In this document: positions 7,879 through 16,536 of the stretch, in pieces | How the letters are laid out: every line of letters begins with the position of its first letter | Numbering within the stretch: position 1 is the first letter of the stretch | DNA from: Acidilobaceae archaeon | GTDB lineage: Archaea > Thermoproteota > Thermoprotei_A > Sulfolobales > Acidilobaceae | Direction: 5' to 3' | Assembly (NCBI GenBank): GCA_027082825.1 | Contig: JALWTO010000033.1 | Location: 1 to 55,835, forward strand | DNA: 55,835 nucleotides | Translations under genes and position numbers: made by a program | Notes under the pieces: generated by a model | What the model saw: the letters and a program-made list of their open reading frames with translations, nothing else | Databases searched by the model: none | What the model was told of the DNA's origin: nothing

Positions 7879-9627
7879 TTATGTATTTTCTTGCTTAATA
7901 TATTCCTTTAGCTTATCTCGTATTATTCTTTTGTTGATCTTTCCTGTGCTGGTTTTTGGCAATTCATCTACAAAAATGATTTTATCGGGAATCCACCACT
8001 TTGGCATAAGGCCTTTATTTATAAATTCATTTACTAAATACTTCTTTAAATCATCTTCATTAATTTTGTTTTTATATTCATGTCTCAAAACTATCAAGGC
8101 TACAGGTCTTTCAATCCATTTTTCATGAGCCATTGCTACTACTGCCACTTCTGCTACTGCAGGATGTCTTGATATAAACCCTTCAAGTCTAGATGAAGGT
8201 ATCCATTCGCCACCACTCTTTATGGCGTCTTTTTCTCTGTCAACAAACATGATACAGCCATGAGAATCTATAGCTACTATATCATTTACATCAAAATAAC
8301 CAAAAGCCCATGCTTTTTTAGTTTTTTCAGGGTCCTTATAGTATCCTTTGGTTATGGATGGACTGTATAGAAGAAGCCTTCCAGGGGTCTTGCCATCTTG
8401 TGGGACTTCTTCATTGTCATAGTTTATAGCCTTTACCAAAACCAGAGGTATCGGTATCCCCAAGGAATTATTATTTACAAAATGATCCCTAAGCTTCTCA
8501 TCCTTAATGCCCATTTTCATCCAAAGTCTTGGAATATAGATCATTCTGGTTATTGCAGTGAGTGTTTCTGAAGGTCCATAACCAGTCACTATATCTATGT
8601 TAAGTGATTTGGCTTCTTCATATACAGATACTGGAAGGGCTTCTCCCCCATATCCAAACATGAATCCTGAAAGGTTTCTGATTTTCATTTTTTTAGCCTC
8701 TTGTATGACAGAATATAACATTGTAGGAACTCCTTGGGCTATAACTCTACCTTCTGTATTCTTAGCTTCATCTATAAACTTTCTTATCAATAACGTTATA
8801 TGATCCCATTTATATCTACCTGGAAGCACTATCTTATTTCCTATAAGTATATTATAATAAGGGCTCATCCATCCAAATATATGAAAGAAAGGGGTAAGCA
8901 TCAAAATTACATCCCTGTTTGACATTCTGAGTGGATACTCCATTTGGGCTATGAGAATTTGCATGGATGCAAGTAACATCTGCCTATGTGTATGATAGAC
9001 ACCTTTTGGTCTGCCAGTAGTTCCTGATGTAAAAAACATGCCAGCCGTTCTATTTTCATTAAGCTCAGGCCAATTATAAGTGTCCTTGAATTTTTCCAAT
9101 AGATCTTCATATTCATAAACTTCTTTATTATTTACTTTAGCCCTAATTTCGTCAATAGGATATTTTATTCCATCACAACTACTTTCGTCACTCATGACTA
9201 CGATATCCTTTATGGATTTTACATTATTCATAATTATATTAATATAAGGCATAAAATCCGTATGAATAAAGAGAACTTCTGGTTCAGCTATATTCATCGT
9301 ATAAATAATTTCTTCAAGTGAAAGTCTTACATTAACGCTATAGGCCACAGCTCCATACATTGGTATGGCATAAAGTAACTCAAGATATCTATTTGTGTTC
9401 CAATCCATAATGGCTACTCGAGTTCCTATACCTTTATCGTCAAGATTTCTCTTAACTCCTAACATTTCCAAAACATTACCTAACTTATTTACTCTTTTAC
9501 TAAACTCCTTGTAGGTATATCTTATCTCTTTATGGTCTGGAGGGCTGTAAATTATTTCTTGGTGAGGAGCTATATATAAGGAATAGTTTAGAATTTTATC
9601 TATGGTAAGCTGATACTCCCTAAACAT
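7879..9627 (-). CDS. AMP-forming acyl-CoA synthetase (carboxylate-CoA ligase)
   Basis: Activates a carboxylic acid to its CoA thioester through an acyl-adenylate. The 582-residue length and motifs fit the family: SGTTGRPKG at 201-209, GYGPSET in the middle, a hinge near YFDVND, and the catalytic Lys563 in PKTSTGK near the end. Substrate cannot be read from sequence; medium- or long-chain fatty acids or a hydroxyacid such as 4-hydroxybutyrate are possible. The window also carries 4-hydroxybutyryl-CoA dehydratase, but 43 kb away. GGTG precedes ATG 9627. The gene is divergent from the FAD oxidoreductase pair across a 289-base AT-rich gap. Confidence 0.88.
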   Translation of the reverse strand: MFREYQLTIDKILNYSLYIAPHQEIIYSPPDHKEIRYTYKEFSKRVNKLGNVLEMLGVKRNLDDKGIGTRVAIMDWNTNRYLELLYAIPMYGAVAYSVNVRLSLEEIIYTMNIAEPEVLFIHTDFMPYINIIMNNVKSIKDIVVMSDESSCDGIKYPIDEIRAKVNNKEVYEYEDLLEKFKDTYNWPELNENRTAGMFFTSGTTGRPKGVYHTHRQMLLASMQILIAQMEYPLRMSNRDVILMLTPFFHIFGWMSPYYNILIGNKIVLPGRYKWDHITLLIRKFIDEAKNTEGRVIAQGVPTMLYSVIQEAKKMKIRNLSGFMFGYGGEALPVSVYEEAKSLNIDIVTGYGPSETLTAITRMIYIPRLWMKMGIKDEKLRDHFVNNNSLGIPIPLVLVKAINYDNEEVPQDGKTPGRLLLYSPSITKGYYKDPEKTKKAWAFGYFDVNDIVAIDSHGCIMFVDREKDAIKSGGEWIPSSRLEGFISRHPAVAEVAVVAMAHEKWIERPVALIVLRHEYKNKINEDDLKKYLVNEFINKGLMPKWWIPDKIIFVDELPKTSTGKINKRIIRDKLKEYIKQENT

Positions 9628-9916
9628 TTAGAACACCTAAATCCCACCGCTTTATTAAAATAATTATTAAAATATAAAGCTTTTTTCTGAGAGCTAGATG
9701 TTTTGATGTGCAATCAGAACGATTTATAAGAAACATATATCTTATCAAATGATTTTTTTAATATAATATAAACTAGCGAAATTACTTATTATAGTTGGTT
9801 TCCGGTTTTTATTTCTAACTTTCTTGTGGGAAATGAGTATCTATGGACTTAAGTATTTATAGATAACCATAATCTAATTTACATGATTATCTAATTTTTA
9901 AAAAGAGGGATTTATT

Positions 9917-11119
9917 GTGGAAGAATATGATGTTACAATAATAGGGGCTGGTATAGCAGGAACTTCCATAGCCAGGGAGCTTTCAAAATATAAGATTAAT
10001 GCCATAGTTATCGATAAGAATAATGACATAGCCCTTGAAATGACAAGCACAAACATGGCATTGGTTTGTCAAGGGGGTGACTCTCTAACATTCAGACCTG
10101 GTACACTACATGCAGAGTTAAATATAAAAAGCATCCCGTTATGGCCAAAACTTACAGAAGAATTAGGGGTTCCATTCAAAAGAATTGGTGGTCTAGGTCT
10201 CATTCGCAATAAGTCAGACTATATGAAATTCTTAAAAATGTATACAAGAGCCTTTAGGTCATCTTTAAGGCGCGATGCCCCTTATTACATATCGGAAAAT
10301 GAGTTTAAACCTCTTCAGTTCCTAGACAGGAAATCCTTAAAGGATTTAGAACCTTATATAAGCTCTAAAGTGTTAGGTGCACTTTATGATCCTAACCTAT
10401 CTGTAACAGATCCTATTAAATTAGCAAAGGCTCTTGCAGAGAACGCTAGAGCCAATGGAATAGAGTTTTTATTAGGTAATGAGATAAAAAGTATTGAAAA
10501 AAACAAGGATTACTTCATAGTCAATACCAGTAAAAACTCAATTAAAACTAAGTTTGTGATAAATGCTACTGGTATAAATGTTGATAAAATAGCTGAAATG
10601 GTCAAGGCAAGAGATTTTACATATGTTCCAGTTAAGGGCATTCTGACAGACTTTGATGAAGAAACTACTGAGCTATTTAGTCATCAAGCATTCTATCTAC
10701 CTAGGCTTGGTGATCCTCATGTTAGAGCAGTAGTCCCAATAATATCTGGGGGTCTCAGAGTAGGTATCTATTTAGATTTTGTAATGAGAACTGATAAAAG
10801 TCTTCCGTCACAAGGGCTTCGACACAACCTAAATGTTATCGGAGATATCATTCCTGGCTATCCATTTAGAAAGCATATCAAGAGAACATTCTTCGGAATA
10901 ATGCCTCTAACAAATGCTGAGACAGGTTGGCATGATTTCATTGTAGACATTCCGAACTATGTTCCTAGATGGATAAACGTAGTTCTGGGACCTGCAGGTG
11001 TTTCCTCGGCACCTATGCTTGGTAAAAAGGTTGTTGATCTACTTATGATGTCAGGTGTTCATCTTGAACCAAAGCCCAATTTTAATCCCAGTACCAAAAG
11101 GGGTGTAGGAAATGAGTAG
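9917..11119 (+). CDS. FAD-dependent oxidoreductase of the DAO/LhgO/GlpA type
   Basis: A 400-residue flavoprotein of the D-amino-acid oxidase/glycerol-3-phosphate dehydrogenase superfamily. It has a dinucleotide site GAGIAG at residues 10-15 with the acidic residue ending the second strand near 34. The length suits a 2-hydroxyacid or glycerol-3-phosphate dehydrogenase, but no substrate-defining motif is clear to me. The GTG start follows AGAGGGA. The next gene, a double GlcG protein, overlaps by eight bases. GlcG genes often accompany glycolate or hydroxyacid oxidation, so a hydroxyacid substrate is a reasonable inference, not a proof. Confidence 0.8.
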   Translation: MEEYDVTIIGAGIAGTSIARELSKYKINAIVIDKNNDIALEMTSTNMALVCQGGDSLTFRPGTLHAELNIKSIPLWPKLTEELGVPFKRIGGLGLIRNKSDYMKFLKMYTRAFRSSLRRDAPYYISENEFKPLQFLDRKSLKDLEPYISSKVLGALYDPNLSVTDPIKLAKALAENARANGIEFLLGNEIKSIEKNKDYFIVNTSKNSIKTKFVINATGINVDKIAEMVKARDFTYVPVKGILTDFDEETTELFSHQAFYLPRLGDPHVRAVVPIISGGLRVGIYLDFVMRTDKSLPSQGLRHNLNVIGDIIPGYPFRKHIKRTFFGIMPLTNAETGWHDFIVDIPNYVPRWINVVLGPAGVSSAPMLGKKVVDLLMMSGVHLEPKPNFNPSTKRGVGNE

Positions 11120-11954
11120 AGTTCCAAATAAGGTAACCCTTAGTATTGCTCTTAAGATAATAAATGCCATGATAAGGTTTGCCAAGGATAACGAAATGTT
11201 ACCTGGAAGCTATGCTGTCGTAGACGAAGGAGGGCATGTTATAGCTTTCGAGAGAAGAGATGGAGCTCCTGCTGCGACGGCTGACATAGCGATAGATAAA
11301 GCATGGACTGCTGTGACAATGAAAGCTTCAGGTAGGATCCTTGAAGTTATAACTAGAGGCCAAGGATGGAGACTTAATGTAAAACATAAAGGAAGATTGA
11401 CTATAATCCCTGGTGCGATACCAATAATCGCACATGGTAGAATTATTGGAGGAGTTGGGCATAGCGGAGGTTCTGCTGAAGACGATCTGAAAATAGCCCA
11501 GGCTGGTTGGGCAGCAATCTTCAGAGAGGATGATTTCGAAAGTGAAGTCGAAGAGAGACTTTCTATGGCTAGAAAGCTTTCCAAAGAAATAATTAAATAT
11601 GTAACTGACAAGTCTCTGAGGCCTGTAAGTGTGGCTATTGTAGATGAATGGGGAGAGCCTCTTCTTCTCTATAGAATGGATAGAGCCCCCTTTGGGACAC
11701 TAGAACTTGCTAGAGATAAAGCATGGACTGCATCAGCCTTTAGATCCTTCTCAGAAAATGCTTTAGTCTTCTATGGAGAAAAGGTTAGCACTACTAACTG
11801 GAATGAAAGGGTTCTTCCGGTTCCTGGGGGCGTTGCATTAGAATATAATAAAGAGTTCGTCGGAGGGATTGGCATAGCTGGCAATGAACCAGAAAAAGAT
11901 AAAGAGATAATTGTTGAAGTTATTAAAAAATTAGATTTCCAGGCCATCACTTAA
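11112..11954 (+). CDS. Tandem GlcG/HbpS (DUF336) domain protein
   Basis: A 280-residue protein made of two GlcG/HbpS-like domains, residues about 8-140 and 155-277. Both repeat the pattern AVVDEGGH or AIVDEWGE, then DKAWTA, then PGA/PGG followed by GGVG or GGIG. Single-domain relatives bind haem or accompany glycolate oxidation. The tandem arrangement may form an internal dimer. It is translationally coupled to the FAD oxidoreductase upstream (ATGAGTAG overlap). The role is inferred to be tied to that enzyme; direct haem binding is unproven, and no signal peptide is visible. Confidence 0.82.
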   Translation: MSRVPNKVTLSIALKIINAMIRFAKDNEMLPGSYAVVDEGGHVIAFERRDGAPAATADIAIDKAWTAVTMKASGRILEVITRGQGWRLNVKHKGRLTIIPGAIPIIAHGRIIGGVGHSGGSAEDDLKIAQAGWAAIFREDDFESEVEERLSMARKLSKEIIKYVTDKSLRPVSVAIVDEWGEPLLLYRMDRAPFGTLELARDKAWTASAFRSFSENALVFYGEKVSTTNWNERVLPVPGGVALEYNKEFVGGIGIAGNEPEKDKEIIVEVIKKLDFQAIT

Positions 11955-12007
11955 TTTTTATAAAAAAGGAAAAACTTTTTTTCTATATAATTTTTCATAC
12001 CCTAGTT

Positions 12008-13813
12008 GTGAGGAACATGAGAGGGAAAATAATCTCTTTGGCCTCTGTTGTTGTAATAGTGGCTGTCTTGTTAGCACCAATGGTTTTGAGTATGTCAATG
12101 CCTGTACCTATTCCAGTAAAAAGTGGATCCTACCATGCGGATCTAAGACCTGGAACCTCTGTAAACAAGTATTGGAGCTGGAACGATTATCCGTATGCAG
12201 TACCCTTTATTACTCCATACCAAATAGTTATCGCTAAAGATGTCGCTATATCAAACTTTAAGGGACCCATCACTCTTTCCTTCAAAACTCCCGTTGGAGA
12301 ATTCTCTAGAATACTTATGCGAGTTGATGTATGGATGACTAGTGCTGCTCCTGGTAGACCTGCTGTAAATTATGATAGGCCACTCTGGGTATGGATCGAT
12401 GGCGTGCCAGCATATATGGGAACTACTGTGGAAAGATATAATCAGACAGCTTTTGCAGATGTGACTCACCTCTACACACTTTTGGTTGGTGGCAAGGAAG
12501 CTAACGTAAGTATAGCATTACCAAGTTGGGTCATAGTTAGATGGGGACTTACTGGAATATTTCATGTAAGGGTTACGTTGCTTTATTATCCAGGAATTAA
12601 GCCATCAGTTCCAGATAAAATAATCCCTCTCTTTAATGGACCTGAGAGGAACAATGCCTGGAGAGGACTAGCAACAACAGTTCTTAATATTAAGCATCCC
12701 AAAGTTTCGCAGACAATAACTATACCCAAGAATACTGTCAGGGCATACCTTCTTGTATATACAGAAGGCTCTGCACATGAAGAGTTCTGGTACTACTATA
12801 CTCCTCCAGATAAGTATTTGATCTTTAATGTCGATAACAAGACAATGGCATTCATGCAACCTTATCCATATATCTTCACAGGAGGAATAGATCTATTTCT
12901 CTGGAGACCAATAAGCAGCATTAGAACTTACTCTTTTGCCCCTCATATTATTGATATTACTCCTTTTCTACCACTTCTAATAGGACAACATAATATAACG
13001 CTCAAAATATTTAATATTCAAAACTACTGGCATGTTTTTGCGGCTTTACTGCTTTATACAGACCCTAATGCCTACAAAGTATCAGGACAGATACTTGAAT
13101 ACAACTATACAGGACCCATAAGAAATTATAATGAAAGTAGCTCTGGAGGTGTTGAAAAATACAATATAACCAGTTCTATGAAATTAACTGTGCTTTCTAA
13201 AATTGATGTATATGGCATGTTAGGCGAATATAGTTATATTTCTAAAGCCTCTATGGAAAACAAATTAGTGGCTTTTCAAAGCTTTAATAATATCTGGGCC
13301 AATGATACCATGTATCAGTACTGGTCCTATTCTGCTGAAGCAACAAACGTAACTCCATCATGGGAATCTTCAAAAGTGATATATTCTTGGAGTGATAAAT
13401 GGAATTCCTTCCTCAAGGTTGAAGACGAATTTAATATTAAAGCTCAAGGAAATCCTGAACAGGCCACGCCACAACATCCTGTTTATGGCAATTTCTCTGA
13501 ACAAGACTGGATAACAGAATCACTCAATATAGAAAGAACTCCATGGCCCTTTACCAATACACCCAGATCCCTTAGTATTGAACTCAATGGAGAAGCCTAT
13601 ATTAATGGAACCATTATGCTCATAGGTCCCAATGCAGGACTTATTACAGGAATTAGTGCGGTAGGCGGAAATACGACCAAAAGCCTTAAGTCAAGTGAGG
13701 TATTTAATAATCATATCTATATATTCTCAAGGAAACTCTCAGGTGGAAATCACTGGCCTAAGTGGTGGATATCTCAAGACAAGGTTACATTTGTATATAA
13801 AGAGCTAGAATAA
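12008..13813 (+). CDS. Secreted PNGase A-like peptide N-glycanase
   Basis: Likely extracellular peptide-N4-(N-acetylglucosaminyl)asparagine amidase of the plant/fungal/acidobacterial PNGase A family. Evidence is a signal/anchor segment at about residues 8-30, an N-terminal beta-sandwich with WVWIDG near 125, and the characteristic FTGGIDLFLWRP near 290 followed by an ITPFLPLL segment. A C-terminal beta-rich part of about 250 residues has no match I recognise. Many NxS/T sequons suggest that it is itself glycosylated. The start is GTG 12008 or ATG 12017; a TATA-like box at 11981-11990 suggests a leaderless transcript. Substrate would be N-glycoproteins, possibly S-layer. Confidence 0.75.
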   Translation: MRNMRGKIISLASVVVIVAVLLAPMVLSMSMPVPIPVKSGSYHADLRPGTSVNKYWSWNDYPYAVPFITPYQIVIAKDVAISNFKGPITLSFKTPVGEFSRILMRVDVWMTSAAPGRPAVNYDRPLWVWIDGVPAYMGTTVERYNQTAFADVTHLYTLLVGGKEANVSIALPSWVIVRWGLTGIFHVRVTLLYYPGIKPSVPDKIIPLFNGPERNNAWRGLATTVLNIKHPKVSQTITIPKNTVRAYLLVYTEGSAHEEFWYYYTPPDKYLIFNVDNKTMAFMQPYPYIFTGGIDLFLWRPISSIRTYSFAPHIIDITPFLPLLIGQHNITLKIFNIQNYWHVFAALLLYTDPNAYKVSGQILEYNYTGPIRNYNESSSGGVEKYNITSSMKLTVLSKIDVYGMLGEYSYISKASMENKLVAFQSFNNIWANDTMYQYWSYSAEATNVTPSWESSKVIYSWSDKWNSFLKVEDEFNIKAQGNPEQATPQHPVYGNFSEQDWITESLNIERTPWPFTNTPRSLSIELNGEAYINGTIMLIGPNAGLITGISAVGGNTTKSLKSSEVFNNHIYIFSRKLSGGNHWPKWWISQDKVTFVYKELE

Positions 13814-13838
13814 CCTCAAGATCAGCCAATGAATCTCT

Positions 13839-14066
13839 TTATTTTTTGATTTCTTTTCCTTCATCAACATCTATTATTTTAGAACAGCTGAGCTTAGAGA
13901 GTATTTCATCAAGCTTGTCCTTTGTGGTCTTATATGTGTAAAGGTATCTGCGAGTTCTAGCCTTTATCTTAACTATATCACTCTTTCTGACTCTTTTAAC
14001 CCTACACTCTTTTGCTCTCTTTGCTATGTTTAAGAACATATCCAAATCTGAAATCTCCACAGGCAT
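13839..14066 (-). CDS. rpl38e: Ribosomal protein eL38
   Basis: Small large-subunit ribosomal protein found in TACK archaea and eukaryotes, not bacteria. The pattern fits: an acidic N-terminus with FLNIAK, a basic middle, and the diagnostic RRYLYTYK near residues 40-47. The open frame reaches ATG 14072, but GGTGAG lies directly against that codon and six bases before the in-frame ATG 14066, which I prefer (75 residues). A TATA-like box lies upstream. It is a lone gene, converging with the PNGase-like gene. Confidence 0.85.
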   Translation of the reverse strand: MPVEISDLDMFLNIAKRAKECRVKRVRKSDIVKIKARTRRYLYTYKTTKDKLDEILSKLSCSKIIDVDEGKEIKK

Positions 14067-14103
14067 AGGCATCTCACCACTGAAATCAGAACTTTGTTAG
14101 ACC

Positions 14104-14113
14104 CTATTTAAAC
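14104..14113 (-). promoter_or_regulatory. TATA-like box for the eL38 gene
   Basis: Read on the minus strand, GTTTAAATAG centred near 14108 would start transcription near 14082, leaving a short leader before the eL38 start. Confidence 0.45.
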
Positions 14114-14477
14114 TATCTTAAAACTGAAACTTCTAAATATCGGATTTTGTAATATTCTACTTCACATTACTCTGACTTAGATAATACGGATATTGTTCCG
14201 AAACACAGATTATTTATTTGAATGTTTGAAGTTTTTCAGATAGGCTACTCTAGCTTCGGCCTTAACTTAGTTCTTTGTTCTTTTCCATGAGACTTCGTTC
14301 AAGTTTCAGATGGTGTTTAGTTTATCATGTATAGACAACTGCAGGACTACCGCTAAACAATTCTTTAAAAAATATAAAGTCTTTATAAAGATTGTTAGGA
14401 TCTGTTTGAAAGCCACATCATTGGCATACTTTCTGAGGTTAAAATTTCTTTATTTTAAATGGTAACCTCATAGACCT
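14114..14477. other. Intergenic stretch, no gene seen
   Basis: About 360 AT-rich bases between the eL38 promoter and the end of the membrane-anchored protein gene. I see no convincing open frame, tRNA or box C/D RNA. A TATA-like segment near 14370-14395 points nowhere obvious. Confidence 0.4.
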
Positions 14478-15086
14478 CTATTTATCTGGTGATCTAGTTT
14501 TCATGTAAGGAATTAAAATACCAATTATTACAAAGGCTATCCCTGTAACTAATGTTTGAGAGAAGTTCATTCTTCTATATCCGACAACGTTAAACTTAAC
14601 ATTAAATTGAATCATCGAATTAGTTTTTGACGGTATAAGAACAAATATTGCGCTTTCAGAAGGTGTAAGTTGCAGGTTTAAAGTAGAATTTCCCTTTTTG
14701 AATCGCGACGCAAGAAAAGCTAATGCAAAAGGATCCATACTAACTTTGGCAGATGCATAGAAAACTCCTGCTCTGAAATCATGAGTTGTTTCTGTCTTCT
14801 TTATCTTTATTCCAAAAGCAGAACTATTCATAACCAAACTCAAAGGATTTCCTTTTACAAATGCATAAAGAACTTGTTTAGCATTTGTGGTTTTCATCGA
14901 AACTTTGCCACTAGACGAGAGTGACCATATCATTATAGCTAAGTACTCATTTTTTCCTAGAAAACTTTCTCCGTTCCAATGAGAGGTTGTTTTAACACCA
15001 AAAAGGTGGCTTAAAAGCCCAGCTAAAATTATAGCTGAACCTATTACTATTAAAAGCCTTGATATCAGTCCAAAGCTTCGCTTCAT
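14478..15086 (-). CDS. Membrane-anchored protein of unknown function
   Basis: A 202-residue protein with an N-terminal membrane helix (about residues 8-30), a central beta-rich segment without cysteines, and a second helix near 177-195 with a short cytoplasmic tail. The middle domain would lie outside the cell. I recognise no family. GAGGTAG lies a few bases upstream of ATG 15086. It is a lone gene flanked by long gaps, and composition is like its neighbours. Confidence 0.6.
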   Translation of the reverse strand: MKRSFGLISRLLIVIGSAIILAGLLSHLFGVKTTSHWNGESFLGKNEYLAIMIWSLSSSGKVSMKTTNAKQVLYAFVKGNPLSLVMNSSAFGIKIKKTETTHDFRAGVFYASAKVSMDPFALAFLASRFKKGNSTLNLQLTPSESAIFVLIPSKTNSMIQFNVKFNVVGYRRMNFSQTLVTGIAFVIIGILIPYMKTRSPDK

Positions 15087-15386
15087 GATTATTTCTCTAC
15101 CTCTTCTTTTAGATTCATACCAGATTTCTCAGTTTTATCCGTGTAATTTAAAGTATAAATTGCTGGCGTATTAACTAGAAGTTAAGTGGTAAGTGGGAGC
15201 TCTGTGGGCATAAAAGCTTTTCTCAATAATTTATGATAACAGATAATTGTAAGGAGTTATACTCATACAATTTAATAACCTGGTTATAGTAACAGCCTTA
15301 CAGATGTTTACAAAGGGCTAAACCTATAATAGCAAGTAATACCTCCTTTAACTTTATGGCGTCTTAGGTAATACCAGCCTAGTTTT
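15087..15386. other. Intergenic stretch, no gene seen
   Basis: About 300 AT-rich bases between divergent genes. It should carry promoters for both sides. I see no tRNA, structured GC-rich island or coding-like frame. Confidence 0.4.
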
Positions 15387-15410
15387 TTGAAGCAAGAGGA
15401 GGTGCCTAGA

Positions 15411-15752
15411 GTGGGTAATAGACATGCTGGGATAGGGAAAATTTTTTTTGTATGTTCACATTGTGGTTTTGTCTTCTATAGATATGCATTAGGGGATCCT
15501 AAGAACAGATCTAAATATAGCGGTGCTCCAACACCAGAACAGGTCTTAAGTGGTTTTGATGAACCTAGATGCCCGAGATGTGGACGAAAATTATCTATGA
15601 GACCTCTTAAGGTGAAAATTATGAGCAGGGCAGAATTTGAGGCAAGACATATCGATATGGGTTTCCTAATTCTAGAGAGAGGAGGAGAAGTTGCCCTAGA
15701 AAGAACTCTCGCTACAGAGGGACAAAATCTAGAAGAAATAAAAACTCATTGA
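15411..15752 (+). CDS. Zinc-ribbon protein of unknown function
   Basis: A 113-residue protein with one CxxC pair near residue 18 (CSHC) and another near residue 54 (CPRC), which together can bind zinc. The frame is open from a TTG at 15387, but the strong site GAGGAGGTG at 15396-15404 lies six bases before GTG 15411, so I prefer the shorter form. The remainder is charged with no recognised domain. It converges with the kinase-CCA-ThpR block, two bases apart from the kinase stop. Possibly an archaeal RNA- or ribosome-associated zinc protein; this is a guess. Confidence 0.65.
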   Translation: MGNRHAGIGKIFFVCSHCGFVFYRYALGDPKNRSKYSGAPTPEQVLSGFDEPRCPRCGRKLSMRPLKVKIMSRAEFEARHIDMGFLILERGGEVALERTLATEGQNLEEIKTH

Positions 15753-15753
15753 C

Positions 15754-16536
15754 CTACAAGCTTTGTTCCTTTATATCTAAAACAATACCATTTAGCAGAT
15801 CTTTTATATAGTCAATTCTTCTATGACATAAACGTTTGTACTTTCTTAGTTCTTCAAATAAAACCGGTTCTGTTAATTTCTTATCTATCTTCAGGAACTT
15901 AAACAACCATGAAGTAAACTTAGAAAGATTCCCGCATCCTCTCTTAGCGCTATCATAATCTATTATTAAGGCCTTAGAGTCACTAAAAATTATATTTTTT
16001 AAAGGTCTATGTATTTCCTCATGCAATATATTCATTTTATCAAGTATAGCTAAAGATTCGATTGATTCTATCAAATGATTATAGTTTAGAGTCTCTCCTT
16101 TAACTAGGTCCAATAAAAGAGGACCTTTAATGACTTCAGACAGTATAAAATCATCTGAAAAGTCTACAACCTTTGGAGCTATGCCAGCCAGTGCACATAT
16201 GTCCTGGTAATGTGCCTCCTCTCTTAGACTTTTTCGTTTGCTGTCACTTCTCCTTATCTTTATGGCAATTATTTCTCTTCCATATCTAGAGAGAAGAACT
16301 ATTCCAGCATGTCCTTTACCTAAGATCTTAATTTCACCAAAAGGAGTCCAAAGCCTAGTCCTTCCGCAGCTAAGAATGGAATCTATGCCCATTGACTTCA
16401 GTTCGTTAATCCTCTTAGAACAGGAAATCAAAGGTCTTGGAAATGAAATAGCATATATGACCCTAGGATCGGTCAGAGGCAGCTCATCCATACAGGAACT
16501 TCTGAAATAAAAGACGTTAGAGTTAAGTGTAACCAT
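15754..16536 (-). CDS. Atypical Ser/Thr protein kinase (COG2112-like)
   Basis: Predicted small archaeal protein kinase of the RIO/ABC1-like group. The G-loop reads LGKGHAGIV near residues 73-81, the ATP lysine sits in AIKIRR near 91-96, the catalytic loop is HRPLKNIIF near 178-186 in place of the usual HRDLxxxN, and the metal loop is IIDYDSAK near 192-199 in place of DFG. It follows the CCA enzyme, overlapping it by 64 bases, with GAGG before ATG 16536; ATG 16491 is a shorter alternative. Linkage with CCA and ThpR suggests an RNA-related role, by context only. Confidence 0.75.
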   Translation of the reverse strand: MVTLNSNVFYFRSSCMDELPLTDPRVIYAISFPRPLISCSKRINELKSMGIDSILSCGRTRLWTPFGEIKILGKGHAGIVLLSRYGREIIAIKIRRSDSKRKSLREEAHYQDICALAGIAPKVVDFSDDFILSEVIKGPLLLDLVKGETLNYNHLIESIESLAILDKMNILHEEIHRPLKNIIFSDSKALIIDYDSAKRGCGNLSKFTSWLFKFLKIDKKLTEPVLFEELRKYKRLCHRRIDYIKDLLNGIVLDIKEQSL

